NCBI GenBank assembly: GCA_000440235.1
Contig: ALKQ01000022.1
Coordinates: 1-64,000, forward strand
Direction of reading: 5' to 3'
Origin: Streptococcus suis 10581
GTDB lineage: Bacteria; Bacillota; Bacilli; Lactobacillales; Streptococcaceae
Length of the DNA stretch: 64,000 nt
Position numbers and translations under genes: made by a program
Shown here: positions 1 to 8,793 of the stretch, piece after piece
How positions within the stretch are numbered: the stretch's first letter is position 1
Layout of the letters: the number at the start of each line of letters is the position of its first letter
The notes under the pieces: generated by a model
The model's input: the letters and a program-made list of their open reading frames with translations, nothing else
Databases searched by the model: none
Told to the model about the DNA's origin: nothing

Positions 1-3000
1 TTTCTTCTTTGACAAGTCTTTCACCTTCTTTGAAACGAAGGTTGATTTGGAGGTTAGCAGGGACAACCTCCACCGCAATCTCAACCCACTTCTGACTACC
101 ATCATCATATTTGACAAGGACTGGTACGCTGTGTTCGCCAAGAGTAGTTGGAAGAGGGTTTACAAAGCTCTTTTCAACAGAACCTGCTTGGGCATCAACC
201 TGAACCTTAGCTAAAAGGGCAGTTTCTACCGCAGTCAGATTATCATCCGTCTCATAAACATGCTTCTCCCCAACAGTAACTGCATAAACATCTGCTTTCC
301 ATGGGATAACCTGAATTGGAATAGCCACCTCATGAGTATCTTTACGGACTTGAAGACGAGTAACTTGTGGGGTCAGGGTAACAGGCACCAATTCCACACC
401 GTACTCACCAAATTGGTCTGGAATAATGGTTTTGGACAGACCTTGATTATCCATCAGTCTCACTTGAAGACCTGACAAGTCCACTGTTTCAGCTGGGCGA
501 TAGTCTGTCTTAGTCGGTGGGGTTACCAATTCAAGGGCTGTAACCGCAGTTTTATCGAATACTTTAACTGGTAAGGCAGGCGTAATCAATTCCAATGGAA
601 TATCAATTATCTGAGAAGTTTGGAGATTGTCTAATTGTGACCAGTCGAAGCGAGAAGCAATCACATAATGACCTAGAGCTGGTCGAGGCAGGCGGTTTTC
701 CAAATCTGTCACAGAAGAGCCTGCTTGCAAGGTCACACTTTCTTCCTTAACAACCGTTTCACCATCTTTGAAACGAAGGTTGATTTGGAGGTTCTGCGGT
801 GTCTGAGTCGGATCTGTTAAACGATAGGAGATTCCCTCATTGCTCAAGCTAAAACGATCCGATTGGTTTTCCAAGGCAATTCGAACAGTATCTGCAAAGC
901 CACCTTCAGCAGTCACAAATACCTTATCAACATGAGGACTTAGATTATGCTCGAATCCTCTAACAAGTACTTCAACAGTACCTTCAATGCTACCTGTTAC
1001 TGCTAGGCTAGCTGTAGCTGGGACAATGACTTTTCCTTGACCAGATAGATTTCCCAGAGTTACTGGAGCATTGGCAATGATCAACTGCGTACCAGATGCA
1101 AGTTCTACACCAGTTGAAATCTCAGATACTTGTTCAGACAAGGTCACATCTGCCCGATTAACCAGTGAAAGACTTTGGATATTTTGTAAGTTAAGGCCAT
1201 AAACACGCGCAGTATCAATTGTAACAGTATTGTCTAAACTCGCACTTCCATCTATGGATTTCAAACTGCTAGATTTTGAAATGACTGCAACTGGGCCCTC
1301 AACAAGAGCCCCATTGGCACCAGAAAGAATAATTCCATTATCGGCACTAACAAAATCCGACAAAATCGAAATCGTCACCGGAATGCTACTTGTCGAATCA
1401 GCATTTCCTGCGTAGATTGTGTTAAATCGTGTATCTGAACTTCCGTTAGTAATGGTGATTTGACCATGACTTCCTGCTGGATCGCCCGTACGAGAGCCGG
1501 CAACCAGGCTTGGACGGAGATTGCTTTGAGCTTGACTTATGGTTGTAGAAACCCTATCAAAGGTCAAATGGTAACCATTGGCATAGATTGTTGCTTGTTG
1601 ACTGGCATCTACAATCATATTCAGCGTCATGTTGGCAAAGGTTACATCATTCCCCAATTCTACATTTGGACCTCGGAAGGTGAGGCGATGCCCTTGACCA
1701 TCAATTGTGACTGCCTTATTGATAAGGAAAGGCGTTTCTTGACGATGTTGAACATCACTTACCAATTTGATTGTATCACCATCTTTAGCTTGGGAAATAG
1801 CATAAGACAAGCTCTGATATGGATTTGTTTCTGTTCCCTGACCCTCGGTAGATGTTTCAGCACCGTTGGTGACATATAGATCACGCGCCTGAACTTCTTG
1901 ATAAATACTTGTACGGAAGTCGTTTGTATCCTTCAAATAAGCTTGGAAAATCTGATTTTTCAACTCTCTGACCGCATTGACATTTTGTGACAAAAACGTG
2001 TTTCTTGCCTGATTAGTCTGCAACTGGGCCAAATCCTTGGCCACTGCCTGGTCCATTAAACTTTGGATAGCTGAGAAATCTGCCGCTTCAGCAGTCGGAT
2101 TCAGTTGATCAATTTTACCAATACGACGCTCAAACATAGCCTTTTTAAAGGTTGCTAGGTTTCCTCCATATTCTGGCATAATGGCATTCAAAGCAGCCTG
2201 ATCATTGGCGTGCTGTCCAGACACATAGGCTACCATTCCATTTTCATAGCCATACTCACCAAGAATGTCATAAGCATTTCGTTTAAAACTAATATCACCT
2301 ACAGTACCTGCATTGTTTTGCAAACCTGCATAAATCGGTTCAAAGAGAGGAATGGTGTAATAAGAATTGATCCGAGCTGTTCCTGTGGTATTGAGACCAT
2401 CAAACTTGTAACGACCTGAAATCAGTTGATGATCAACAAAATCATGGACAGATTGTAAACCAGCGGCTAGGTCTCTCGAGATCGGTTGAGCCTGGTCTGT
2501 CTGACCTCCATTCGCACTTGCAACGAGGCTCAATTGATTGAGCAGAACAGCTCTTTCTTCCGGCGTCTTCTTCAAGATAGACTGGGCCTCTGCATAGTCC
2601 AGAGTGTAAATCACATCCAAGACACCTTGCATATAGGTCTTGAGATCCTCGCTCGTTTGAAAGCGTTCTGGACTAGCATTTTGTGTTCGGTTGTCCCCCA
2701 ATTGATAGGCTGTATTTAGAATAAAGCTAGGGTCTTGATAAGGCGTCTGGGTAACATTCAGGGACTCAAACATCCCTCTGGCAAAAACTTCATGCAATTG
2801 ACCATCTCGTCTACCATTACCATTTAACCACACGGTCTTATCTAACATATGGGTTAATTCGTGGGTGTAAACAGCCTGCCCAGCCTCTGTTAGAGATTTT
2901 TTCAGGTAGAGGTTGATTGAAGTATTGCCATTTGCTTGACCATCTGCTTGTAAAAAATTCTGGTACAAGTTAAGCGGTCTGATAAATTTCTTGACCCCCT

Positions 3001-4777
3001 CTAGAACCTTTGAACCAAATTTAGGGGAATAGAGTTCTTGTACTCGCTGATTTGCTGTCCCTAATTTCTGCGGACTATCAACCACAATAATGGGAGTATG
3101 ATTGGCAAGAGTATCCCTGTTCAGACTGATTCGATTCCAGAATTTCAAAAAGCTTTCTTGATCATCAGCATAGGATTGTAGGTTAGCCTTAAAAGTTGCC
3201 AAACTTGTCTGGTCACCTGATCGTACATAGGATTCCGTCAAACCATAGTTAACGGTATTTGAAGTGCTAATGGCATATACAAGATCAGTAGGTAGGGTCA
3301 AGAGGGGAATAAAGTGATTATTCAGACGTGCCTGACTTTTTAATTTCTGATAGAGCGAGGAATTACCATAAGGAGATTGGGACTCTGCCAGATGGGCCTT
3401 ACTGGTTTCCTTAAACCATTGTTCACTTGTTTTGCTCGGTTCAAATAGGCTAACGCCCTTCTCAACAAAGGAAAAAATATCGGCCTGACTTGTAATTGGA
3501 GCTAGTTTGGTTTGGTAAGTAGTCGCTGACTGACCCAAAGTCAAATCACGATAGGTTAAAGTGTTCAAAATACTAAGTGTATTTAAAGGGGTGCCTCCAC
3601 CACCGAACACCTGGGGATAATGTAATATCAAATCCTTTGCCTGATATTGACCAAATTCAAAGGAATATTGACGATCCAGATAGGAAAGCCCTGCTAAAAC
3701 CTTCTCCTTATTACGACGGATATCCTCTACATTGACCTGACTTGATTTCTCAAAAATACCTGTCAGAGTCGTTTCAATCTTAGCCTTTACTCGCTCAAAA
3801 TTCTCTCTCATATCTAGCATATCCATATAGGCTGTCTGCTTGAGAGTTTGTAGCTGGTCAGCTGGTAAATTACTTCCACCATTTTCCTGACGAATAGCCT
3901 TTTCTAAGTCTATTTTTTCAAAAAAATTTTCTTGATGAGACAAATGAGGATAGAGTGATTCGTAGGTCACAGCCGCAAAGTCATCTTTCAGCGAAGCGAC
4001 CTGTTGAGCAACTGTTTCACTGGTCTGGCTTGTAATTGGCTGAGCCGTCGCAGGGACTATCTGACTACTGCCATCAGAATAAACTACTTGGTAATGATGA
4101 ACTGTCTCACCATTAACTGAAGGCATCAGTTGACCTTGGGCATCAAGTGGTAATTTAGCTACTTCCGTAACCGCCACACTGCGTGCTCTTCGTGCTGAAC
4201 GTAACACAGGCTGAACAACTTCTTCTACTGTTGCTGTCTCAGTTGGCTGAACTGGTTGAGTAACCTCGTCCGTTGAACCTGCTGGTTCTTGTGCCGTTTG
4301 AATAGATTTTGATTCTACTTGCTCAATAATCTGATGAGAATTTTCGACTGTGAGAGTGCTCTCATCACCAGCTGTATTTGACTGCTCTTCTGCAGTCTGT
4401 TCTTGCCCTGCTTCTGCTGAAAGTGCTGCTTGGGGTGCTGAAATGTCTTGAGAAACCACTTCCTTCTGAATAGCTGGTTCTACTTCCACAAGCTGGCTTT
4501 CTTGAGCTGTGTTCTCCTGTGTGGCTTGGTTTAATGAGGAACCAACAGTTTCTGGAATTTGAACAGTTACCTTATTGGTTTCCTGCAGTTGATTTGCTTG
4601 ATCTGTCACTGCCTGACTAGTTTGCTGGCTACTAACAGGAGTTTGGCTTACCTCTTGGGCAGCCACAGCCTGCCCTCCAGCAACACTAAAGCTAATTGCT
4701 AAGGCAACAGATACGACACCGATGGAAAACTTACGGATTCCAAAATGCTGCTTCTTTTGTAAAAAATGCAAATTCAT
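1..4777 (-). CDS. YSIRK-signal surface zinc metalloprotease, M26 (ZmpB/ZmpC/IgA1 protease)-like, 3' end outside window
   Basis: An uninterrupted frame of 1592 codons runs from an ATG at 4777, after an AAGGAG site, off the left edge. Residues 1-45 form a YSIRK-type signal peptide (GIRKFSIGVVSVALAISFS, then an A-rich cleavage region). Residues of about 45-150 are a Gln/Thr/Glu-rich linker. A helical domain of about residues 190-630 precedes the zinc site HELTH at residues 639-643, with Glu663 twenty residues after the second His, which is the gluzincin arrangement of peptidase family M26. Near residue 975 begins a stretch (NPYQSLSYAISQAKDGDTI) like those that open right-handed beta-helix domains. 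The C-terminal part looks like Ig-like stalk modules; the phrase LQINLRFK(D/E)GE occurs at about residues 1327 and 1574. An LPXTG anchor is expected beyond the edge but not seen. Inferred role: cleavage of host proteins at the cell surface. The substrate is unknown and ZmpB versus ZmpC cannot be decided here. Confidence 0.82.
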   Translation of the reverse strand, partial: MNLHFLQKKQHFGIRKFSIGVVSVALAISFSVAGGQAVAAQEVSQTPVSSQQTSQAVTDQANQLQETNKVTVQIPETVGSSLNQATQENTAQESQLVEVEPAIQKEVVSQDISAPQAALSAEAGQEQTAEEQSNTAGDESTLTVENSHQIIEQVESKSIQTAQEPAGSTDEVTQPVQPTETATVEEVVQPVLRSARRARSVAVTEVAKLPLDAQGQLMPSVNGETVHHYQVVYSDGSSQIVPATAQPITSQTSETVAQQVASLKDDFAAVTYESLYPHLSHQENFFEKIDLEKAIRQENGGSNLPADQLQTLKQTAYMDMLDMRENFERVKAKIETTLTGIFEKSSQVNVEDIRRNKEKVLAGLSYLDRQYSFEFGQYQAKDLILHYPQVFGGGGTPLNTLSILNTLTYRDLTLGQSATTYQTKLAPITSQADIFSFVEKGVSLFEPSKTSEQWFKETSKAHLAESQSPYGNSSLYQKLKSQARLNNHFIPLLTLPTDLVYAISTSNTVNYGLTESYVRSGDQTSLATFKANLQSYADDQESFLKFWNRISLNRDTLANHTPIIVVDSPQKLGTANQRVQELYSPKFGSKVLEGVKKFIRPLNLYQNFLQADGQANGNTSINLYLKKSLTEAGQAVYTHELTHMLDKTVWLNGNGRRDGQLHEVFARGMFESLNVTQTPYQDPSFILNTAYQLGDNRTQNASPERFQTSEDLKTYMQGVLDVIYTLDYAEAQSILKKTPEERAVLLNQLSLVASANGGQTDQAQPISRDLAAGLQSVHDFVDHQLISGRYKFDGLNTTGTARINSYYTIPLFEPIYAGLQNNAGTVGDISFKRNAYDILGEYGYENGMVAYVSGQHANDQAALNAIMPEYGGNLATFKKAMFERRIGKIDQLNPTAEAADFSAIQSLMDQAVAKDLAQLQTNQARNTFLSQNVNAVRELKNQIFQAYLKDTNDFRTSIYQEVQARDLYVTNGAETSTEGQGTETNPYQSLSYAISQAKDGDTIKLVSDVQHRQETPFLINKAVTIDGQGHRLTFRGPNVELGNDVTFANMTLNMIVDASQQATIYANGYHLTFDRVSTTISQAQSNLRPSLVAGSRTGDPAGSHGQITITNGSSDTRFNTIYAGNADSTSSIPVTISILSDFVSADNGIILSGANGALVEGPVAVISKSSSLKSIDGSASLDNTVTIDTARVYGLNLQNIQSLSLVNRADVTLSEQVSEISTGVELASGTQLIIANAPVTLGNLSGQGKVIVPATASLAVTGSIEGTVEVLVRGFEHNLSPHVDKVFVTAEGGFADTVRIALENQSDRFSLSNEGISYRLTDPTQTPQNLQINLRFKDGETVVKEESVTLQAGSSVTDLENRLPRPALGHYVIASRFDWSQLDNLQTSQIIDIPLELITPALPVKVFDKTAVTALELVTPPTKTDYRPAETVDLSGLQVRLMDNQGLSKTIIPDQFGEYGVELVPVTLTPQVTRLQVRKDTHEVAIPIQVIPWKADVYAVTVGEKHVYETDDNLTAVETALLAKVQVDAQAGSVEKSFVNPLPTTLGEHSVPVLVKYDDGSQKWVEIAVEVVPANLQINLRFKEGERLVKEE

Positions 4778-4821
4778 TAAAATATAGTCTCCTTTTTGAG
4801 CCAAATAAAAAATCTACTACA

Positions 4822-4850
4822 ATTATACAATAAATAAGAATGCAACACAA
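4822..4850 (-). promoter_or_regulatory. Promoter of the metalloprotease gene
   Basis: On the minus strand TTGTGT (4850-4845) and TATAAT (4827-4822) are separated by 17 bases. The -10 box is about 45 bases upstream of the ATG. Confidence 0.6.
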
Positions 4851-4864
4851 AGAAAACGCTGACA
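4850..4864. promoter_or_regulatory. cre-like site (CcpA) at the metalloprotease promoter
   Basis: AAGAAAACGCTGACA fits the CcpA consensus WTGNAANCGNWNNCW except for the second base. It abuts the -35 box, a position suited to carbon-catabolite control. Inference only. Confidence 0.4.
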
Positions 4865-4947
4865 AATTTATCACAACGAAAGATTTCCCAACAATAACCG
4901 TCAGGAAACCAATAAAAACTATTATTTTGTATCAAATCGTTCAAACT

Positions 4948-7185
4948 TCACTCCCTCACCGTTTCAATTCGCCACTTCTTCCAGCCTCGAAAGCGAATAG
5001 CTCCTTGCTGGTCTGTGCGATAGACTTGGATATTCCGGCTGTCAAAACGGTCCAAGGTTTCCTGGTGGGGGTGTTTGTAACGATTGTTTTCTCCAGCTGA
5101 TACCAGTGCAATCTTGGCACCGATATGGTCTAAAAATTCAGGATAGGAAGAACCTTTGGAGCCATGGTGACCAGCCTTGAGGACATCGACAGGCAGGTTG
5201 GGATAGGTTGCTATCAAGTCCAACTCCCCTTGCTCCAAATCTCCTGTAAAGAGAAAGTTGGTTTCCAACAAGCGACCGTAGAGAACAATTGAGTCATTAT
5301 TACCACCGTCTCCTGTCCCGTCTGGATAAAGGACTTCCAGGTAAGAGTCAAAAATTGGTAGGCGGTCGCCCACTTTTACCACATGGATAGGAGCATTGAT
5401 TTCTTTCAAAGTCGCTACAAAGTCAGGCACTGTCAGACTTCCCTGCGACACGTAAATCCGTCCAATTTTTACCTGCTTAGCCACTTCCAGCACATCGCCC
5501 ACATGGTCTGTATCGGTGTGCGTCAGGACCAAACTATCAATCCTGTCCACGCCCCGACTATGCAGATAGGGAATCAAAGTCCGCTCTGCATTTGCCTGCG
5601 AAGACCGCTCCTGCCACATTTCCTTGGCCGCAAAATCGACCCGACCGCCCACATCAATCAAGACCGTCCGCCCCCGCATATCCCGCAAAAAGATGCTGTC
5701 CCCCTGCCCGATGTCCACCACCGTCACCTCGTTCTCCAGCGGGTGTTTGGTTATGAAAAATAGCAGAGCAAGGACTAGGCTTAGTCCTAGGAGCCAGTTT
5801 TTCTTCCTGTGGAAATCATAAAGTAAGAAGAGGCTGACCAGCAAAAACAAGAGGACCAGCCCAGACGGCTTGCCCAGTATCCAAGGTCGCAATCCCAAAT
5901 CTGCCACCCAGACAATGATTTTCTCCATAAAGACGAAAAATCCGTTAACCCAAGTAATCTTGACCAGAGGCGACAAAAGGAAAGTGACCGACAAACCTGG
6001 CAAAAGCAGGACATCAAATATAAAAGAAAAGACAAAGGTCAAGAGGATAGACAGGGGCTGAAAGGCATAGAAATAGGTCATGAGCACTGGCAAAATTCCC
6101 AGCGAAATACTGAGACTCTCCACCGCAGCCTTTTTGACCTGCCCCAAGTCTTCAAAATCAAAAACCGTCAGCAAGAAAGCATAGGTAAAGGTCAGGACAC
6201 CACCAGCTGTCAGCAAAAATCGGGGCAGGATCAGCAGACAGACAAAGACTGTCACCGCAAAGTTATCCAGCTTCCGCAAGCCCAGATTACCCAGAATTTT
6301 TTGAACCAAAGACCGCACCACTGACACCGAAAAGCCTGTCAAGCCCGCATAGACAAGGGAAAAGGGAATTTGTAACTGATCCACTGTTTCTTTGGTCAAG
6401 CCCAAACGCAGTAAAATCCAGCGAAACTTGTCGATGAAAAATCCAACTTGCATGCCAGACAGGGCAAAGAGATGAATGATACCTAGACTAGAATAGAGGT
6501 CACTCATCTGATCAAAATCACTATCCAGCTCCCCAAACAAAAGCCCTGTCATATAGTGGCTCATAGGAGCTGGGAAATTGGTTTTGACATAGACCAAGGC
6601 CTGCCTCCGCCAGCTTGATAGCCAGTCAAAAACATTCCAAGACTGGACTGGGACAATCTTCTTGATTGCCATAATCTTGACCGTCCGATAAATACCCTGT
6701 GTTTTCAGGTAGGCCTGATAGTCAAAGCCCTTGAAATTCCGCTGACCAGCTGGCTGGCTGACCTCTGCTTCCACTTCAAGCTGGACCAAACCTGTCAGCT
6801 TTTGAAAATAAGCCTGCTCCTCCTTACTGGCTAATTTGTAAAACACCTGATAGGTTTGTCCGTCAGCCCGACCGCGAAAAGACAGACTGTCCCCGTTGAC
6901 TTCAATGGTATCTGGAATAATCTGCACAGTTGTGACTTGCTCTGGGGCTGACTGGTCTGCCAGCTCCCATTGGACCTTCTGGCATCCGAAAAACATACCG
7001 CACAGGGCTAAAAGCGGCAGCGTTTTGATGAAAACTGCCTTACCTTGCCGAAATCCAAAGACCAGCAACAACAAACTGAGCAGGCCCATTGTCAAGAGGG
7101 AAAAAGAGTGGACTACAAAGTAGGCTGCCACCGCCAAAAGAGCCAGGTGAATGGGCTGACAGGGGAGCTTAATCGACCGTAACAT
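4948..7185 (-). CDS. comEC: ComEC/Rec2 DNA internalisation channel protein
   Basis: This is the polytopic membrane channel that carries single-stranded DNA across the membrane during natural transformation. I chose the ATG at 7185 (MLRSIKLPCQP...), giving 745 aa, the usual streptococcal length; an upstream frame extension lies inside comEA. Several hydrophobic segments precede a competence domain (about residues 190-460, with FGELDSDF and ALSGMQVGF). A C-terminal metallo-beta-lactamase-like domain follows (VVDIGQGDSIFLRD, then HTDTDH from His556, and GHHGSKGSS). The first 17 bases overlap comEA, so the two are probably translationally coupled. The reading frame is intact, so DNA uptake may be functional. 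Confidence 0.95.
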   Translation of the reverse strand: MLRSIKLPCQPIHLALLAVAAYFVVHSFSLLTMGLLSLLLLVFGFRQGKAVFIKTLPLLALCGMFFGCQKVQWELADQSAPEQVTTVQIIPDTIEVNGDSLSFRGRADGQTYQVFYKLASKEEQAYFQKLTGLVQLEVEAEVSQPAGQRNFKGFDYQAYLKTQGIYRTVKIMAIKKIVPVQSWNVFDWLSSWRRQALVYVKTNFPAPMSHYMTGLLFGELDSDFDQMSDLYSSLGIIHLFALSGMQVGFFIDKFRWILLRLGLTKETVDQLQIPFSLVYAGLTGFSVSVVRSLVQKILGNLGLRKLDNFAVTVFVCLLILPRFLLTAGGVLTFTYAFLLTVFDFEDLGQVKKAAVESLSISLGILPVLMTYFYAFQPLSILLTFVFSFIFDVLLLPGLSVTFLLSPLVKITWVNGFFVFMEKIIVWVADLGLRPWILGKPSGLVLLFLLVSLFLLYDFHRKKNWLLGLSLVLALLFFITKHPLENEVTVVDIGQGDSIFLRDMRGRTVLIDVGGRVDFAAKEMWQERSSQANAERTLIPYLHSRGVDRIDSLVLTHTDTDHVGDVLEVAKQVKIGRIYVSQGSLTVPDFVATLKEINAPIHVVKVGDRLPIFDSYLEVLYPDGTGDGGNNDSIVLYGRLLETNFLFTGDLEQGELDLIATYPNLPVDVLKAGHHGSKGSSYPEFLDHIGAKIALVSAGENNRYKHPHQETLDRFDSRNIQVYRTDQQGAIRFRGWKKWRIETVRE

Positions 7186-7831
7186 AAGGTCGAATGCTTT
7201 CCATAGTCTTGTCGCCGATGCCCGACACATTGTTGAGGTCATCCACCGACTTGAAGCCACCGTTGGCCTCACGATAGGCGATAATGTCCGTCGCTCGCTT
7301 GGCACCAATACCAGAAATGGTCTGCAAGTCAGCCTCGGTCGCCGTATTCAGATTGACTAGACTGGTGTTTTTTTCTTCTTGGGACATAGCAGAGCTGGCA
7401 GTCGTACTGGCAACCACCGAGATATTTTCATCCTTACCGGCCACATAGACCACCGCTTCGTCGCTGAGCTTCTGAGCCAGATTGATAGACTTGGGGTCTG
7501 CCTGACTGGTCAAGCCGCCAGCTGCTTCAACTGCATCATTAACACGCGCACCAGCTTCTAAAGTGTAGAGTCCTGGCTTTGCTACTGCTCCTTTGACATC
7601 GACGACCAGCTGGCTGAGCTCTTCGCTTGCTTCTGCACTGGTTTCCTCGACCAACTCAGAGCTGCTAGAAGTTTGCTCTAGCTGTGGAAAATCTGTCAGT
7701 CCTGTCTGATCAGACTTGGCTGGTTGACTGAAGATTAAGAACGTCGCCATAAGTAAACCAGCAGCTGCGGGTAGAGCAATCTGCCACTTGTATTCTTTAA
7801 GCATTTCTATATAAGTTTTAATCTTATCCAT
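7169..7831 (-). CDS. comEA: ComEA competence DNA receptor
   Basis: A 220-aa membrane-anchored protein that binds double-stranded DNA at the cell surface and passes it to ComEC. It has one N-terminal membrane segment (about residues 15-34), a Ser/Glu-rich linker, and an SLBB domain (about 75-130, VDVKGAVAKPGLYTLEAGAR). The C-terminal helix-hairpin-helix pair (LQTISGIGAKRATDIIAYRE and VSGIGDKTMESIRPYV) is the DNA-binding module. The start has a GGAGG site. A ComX-type promoter element lies just upstream. No comEB-like gene is present, as is usual in streptococci. Confidence 0.95.
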   Translation of the reverse strand: MDKIKTYIEMLKEYKWQIALPAAAGLLMATFLIFSQPAKSDQTGLTDFPQLEQTSSSSELVEETSAEASEELSQLVVDVKGAVAKPGLYTLEAGARVNDAVEAAGGLTSQADPKSINLAQKLSDEAVVYVAGKDENISVVASTTASSAMSQEEKNTSLVNLNTATEADLQTISGIGAKRATDIIAYREANGGFKSVDDLNNVSGIGDKTMESIRPYVTVD

Positions 7832-7850
7832 AAATTACCTCCACCTATAT

Positions 7851-7858
7851 AGTTCGTA
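7851..7858 (-). promoter_or_regulatory. cin-box-like element (ComX/SigX) upstream of comEA
   Basis: The minus strand reads TACGAACT, matching six of eight bases of the streptococcal late-competence box TACGAATA. It lies 19 bases before the comEA ATG and just downstream of a T-rich tract, the expected placement. Variant bases lower certainty. Confidence 0.5.
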
Positions 7859-7865
7859 AAAGATA

Positions 7866-7892
7866 CAAAAAAAAACCGCAAGCTGCGAGTTT
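7866..7892 (-). terminator. Rho-independent terminator after plsC
   Basis: On the minus strand a GC-rich hairpin (AACTCGCAGCTTGCGGTT) is followed by an uninterrupted T run, eight bases after the plsC stop. Confidence 0.75.
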
Positions 7893-7899
7893 CATTTAC

Positions 7900-8646
7900 T
7901 TATTTTTTATCCAACTGAGTACTTGGTTGCCAAAAGAAGCTAGCAATATAGCTAAAGGCATAGGTCAATCCCAAGATAAGAGCAACCAGCAAAAGAACTG
8001 GGATACGGTAGATATAGGTCAAGATATTTGGCTTTTTCTTGGTTTGGAAAGAAGTCGCATGGTCATCTAAGCGTTTGAATTCAGCCTCGATACGGCTAGT
8101 TACTTCTACTGTACCTGCATCATCCATACGCTTGATGTCCGAAACATCGATAGGATTTCCAAAAGCCACATCGATTCGCTCACCAGCTAAGAGCCCCTTG
8201 ATAGTCATGGGACCTACGTAGGTTGCTGGCATGAGTTTGACTTTTGCTGACTTGGCAATGACCGCCACACCACCTTTTAGCTCAGATGAATGACGACTTC
8301 CAGATGGAAACATGACCAGCGAACGGTCACTCTTTTTCAACATGTTAACTGGATACTTGATGGCTGCCATGCCAGGATTGTCACGGTCAATTGGAAAGGC
8401 TCCACATTTTGAAATCCACCAGCCAAAACCGCGGTCCTTGAAGAGTTCTTTTTTAGCCATAAAGATGAACTGCTTGGGAGCAGCTGCGTAGCCAAGAAAG
8501 ACTGGATCCCAGAAGGTTTTATGCGGAGCGATAAGAATATAATTTTCCTCCTGTGGCAAAATCTTCTCTCTATCATGATAGTGAATATTGCCATTGATGG
8601 CCCACAACAAGAATGTTAATAGTGTTCGTAGATAAGAATAAAACAT
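7900..8646 (-). CDS. plsC: 1-acyl-sn-glycerol-3-phosphate acyltransferase
   Basis: This enzyme acylates lysophosphatidic acid to phosphatidic acid in membrane phospholipid synthesis. The HX4D catalytic motif is His42-Asp47 (PHKTFWDP). The second acceptor-binding block is MFPSGSRHS. N- and C-terminal hydrophobic segments (about 5-18 and 210-232) suit membrane association. I use the ATG at 8646, six bases after AAGGAG, giving 248 aa; a TTG 18 bases upstream would overlap that ribosome site. The gene lies back to back with murE and next to comEA, as in other streptococci. Confidence 0.88.
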   Translation of the reverse strand: MFYSYLRTLLTFLLWAINGNIHYHDREKILPQEENYILIAPHKTFWDPVFLGYAAAPKQFIFMAKKELFKDRGFGWWISKCGAFPIDRDNPGMAAIKYPVNMLKKSDRSLVMFPSGSRHSSELKGGVAVIAKSAKVKLMPATYVGPMTIKGLLAGERIDVAFGNPIDVSDIKRMDDAGTVEVTSRIEAEFKRLDDHATSFQTKKKPNILTYIYRIPVLLLVALILGLTYAFSYIASFFWQPSTQLDKK

Positions 8647-8672
8647 AAACTTCTCCTTTTTCAATCCCTCCT

Positions 8673-8701
8673 ATTATAGCACAAATTTGCGTCAGAACGA
8701 A
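8673..8701 (-). promoter_or_regulatory. Promoter of plsC
   Basis: Minus-strand extended -10 TGCTATAAT (TATAAT at 8678-8673) with a weak -35 TTCGTT at 8701-8696, spacing 17. Confidence 0.6.
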
Positions 8702-8758
8702 ATGTCATATTCATTCAAATTTACGGTCAAAATACCCACTAATTACAGAGGTCCCGAC

Positions 8759-8787
8759 TTGTAAAAACCACTAGATAGTTTTACAAT
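8759..8787 (+). promoter_or_regulatory. Promoter of murE, probably leaderless
   Basis: TTGTAA (8759-8764), 17-base spacer, TACAAT (8782-8787). Only six bases separate the -10 box from the murE ATG and no Shine-Dalgarno is present, so transcription probably starts at or next to the A of the ATG. Confidence 0.6.
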
Positions 8788-8793
8788 AGAAAC

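Noticed and set aside
1460..1879. 139-codon plus-strand frame near the left edge
   Set aside because: Antisense to the open metalloprotease frame, which continues unbroken through this region.
7186..7308. 41-codon N-terminal extension of ComEC
   Set aside because: It lies wholly inside comEA and is rich in Ser/Arg; the ATG at 7185 gives the usual family length.
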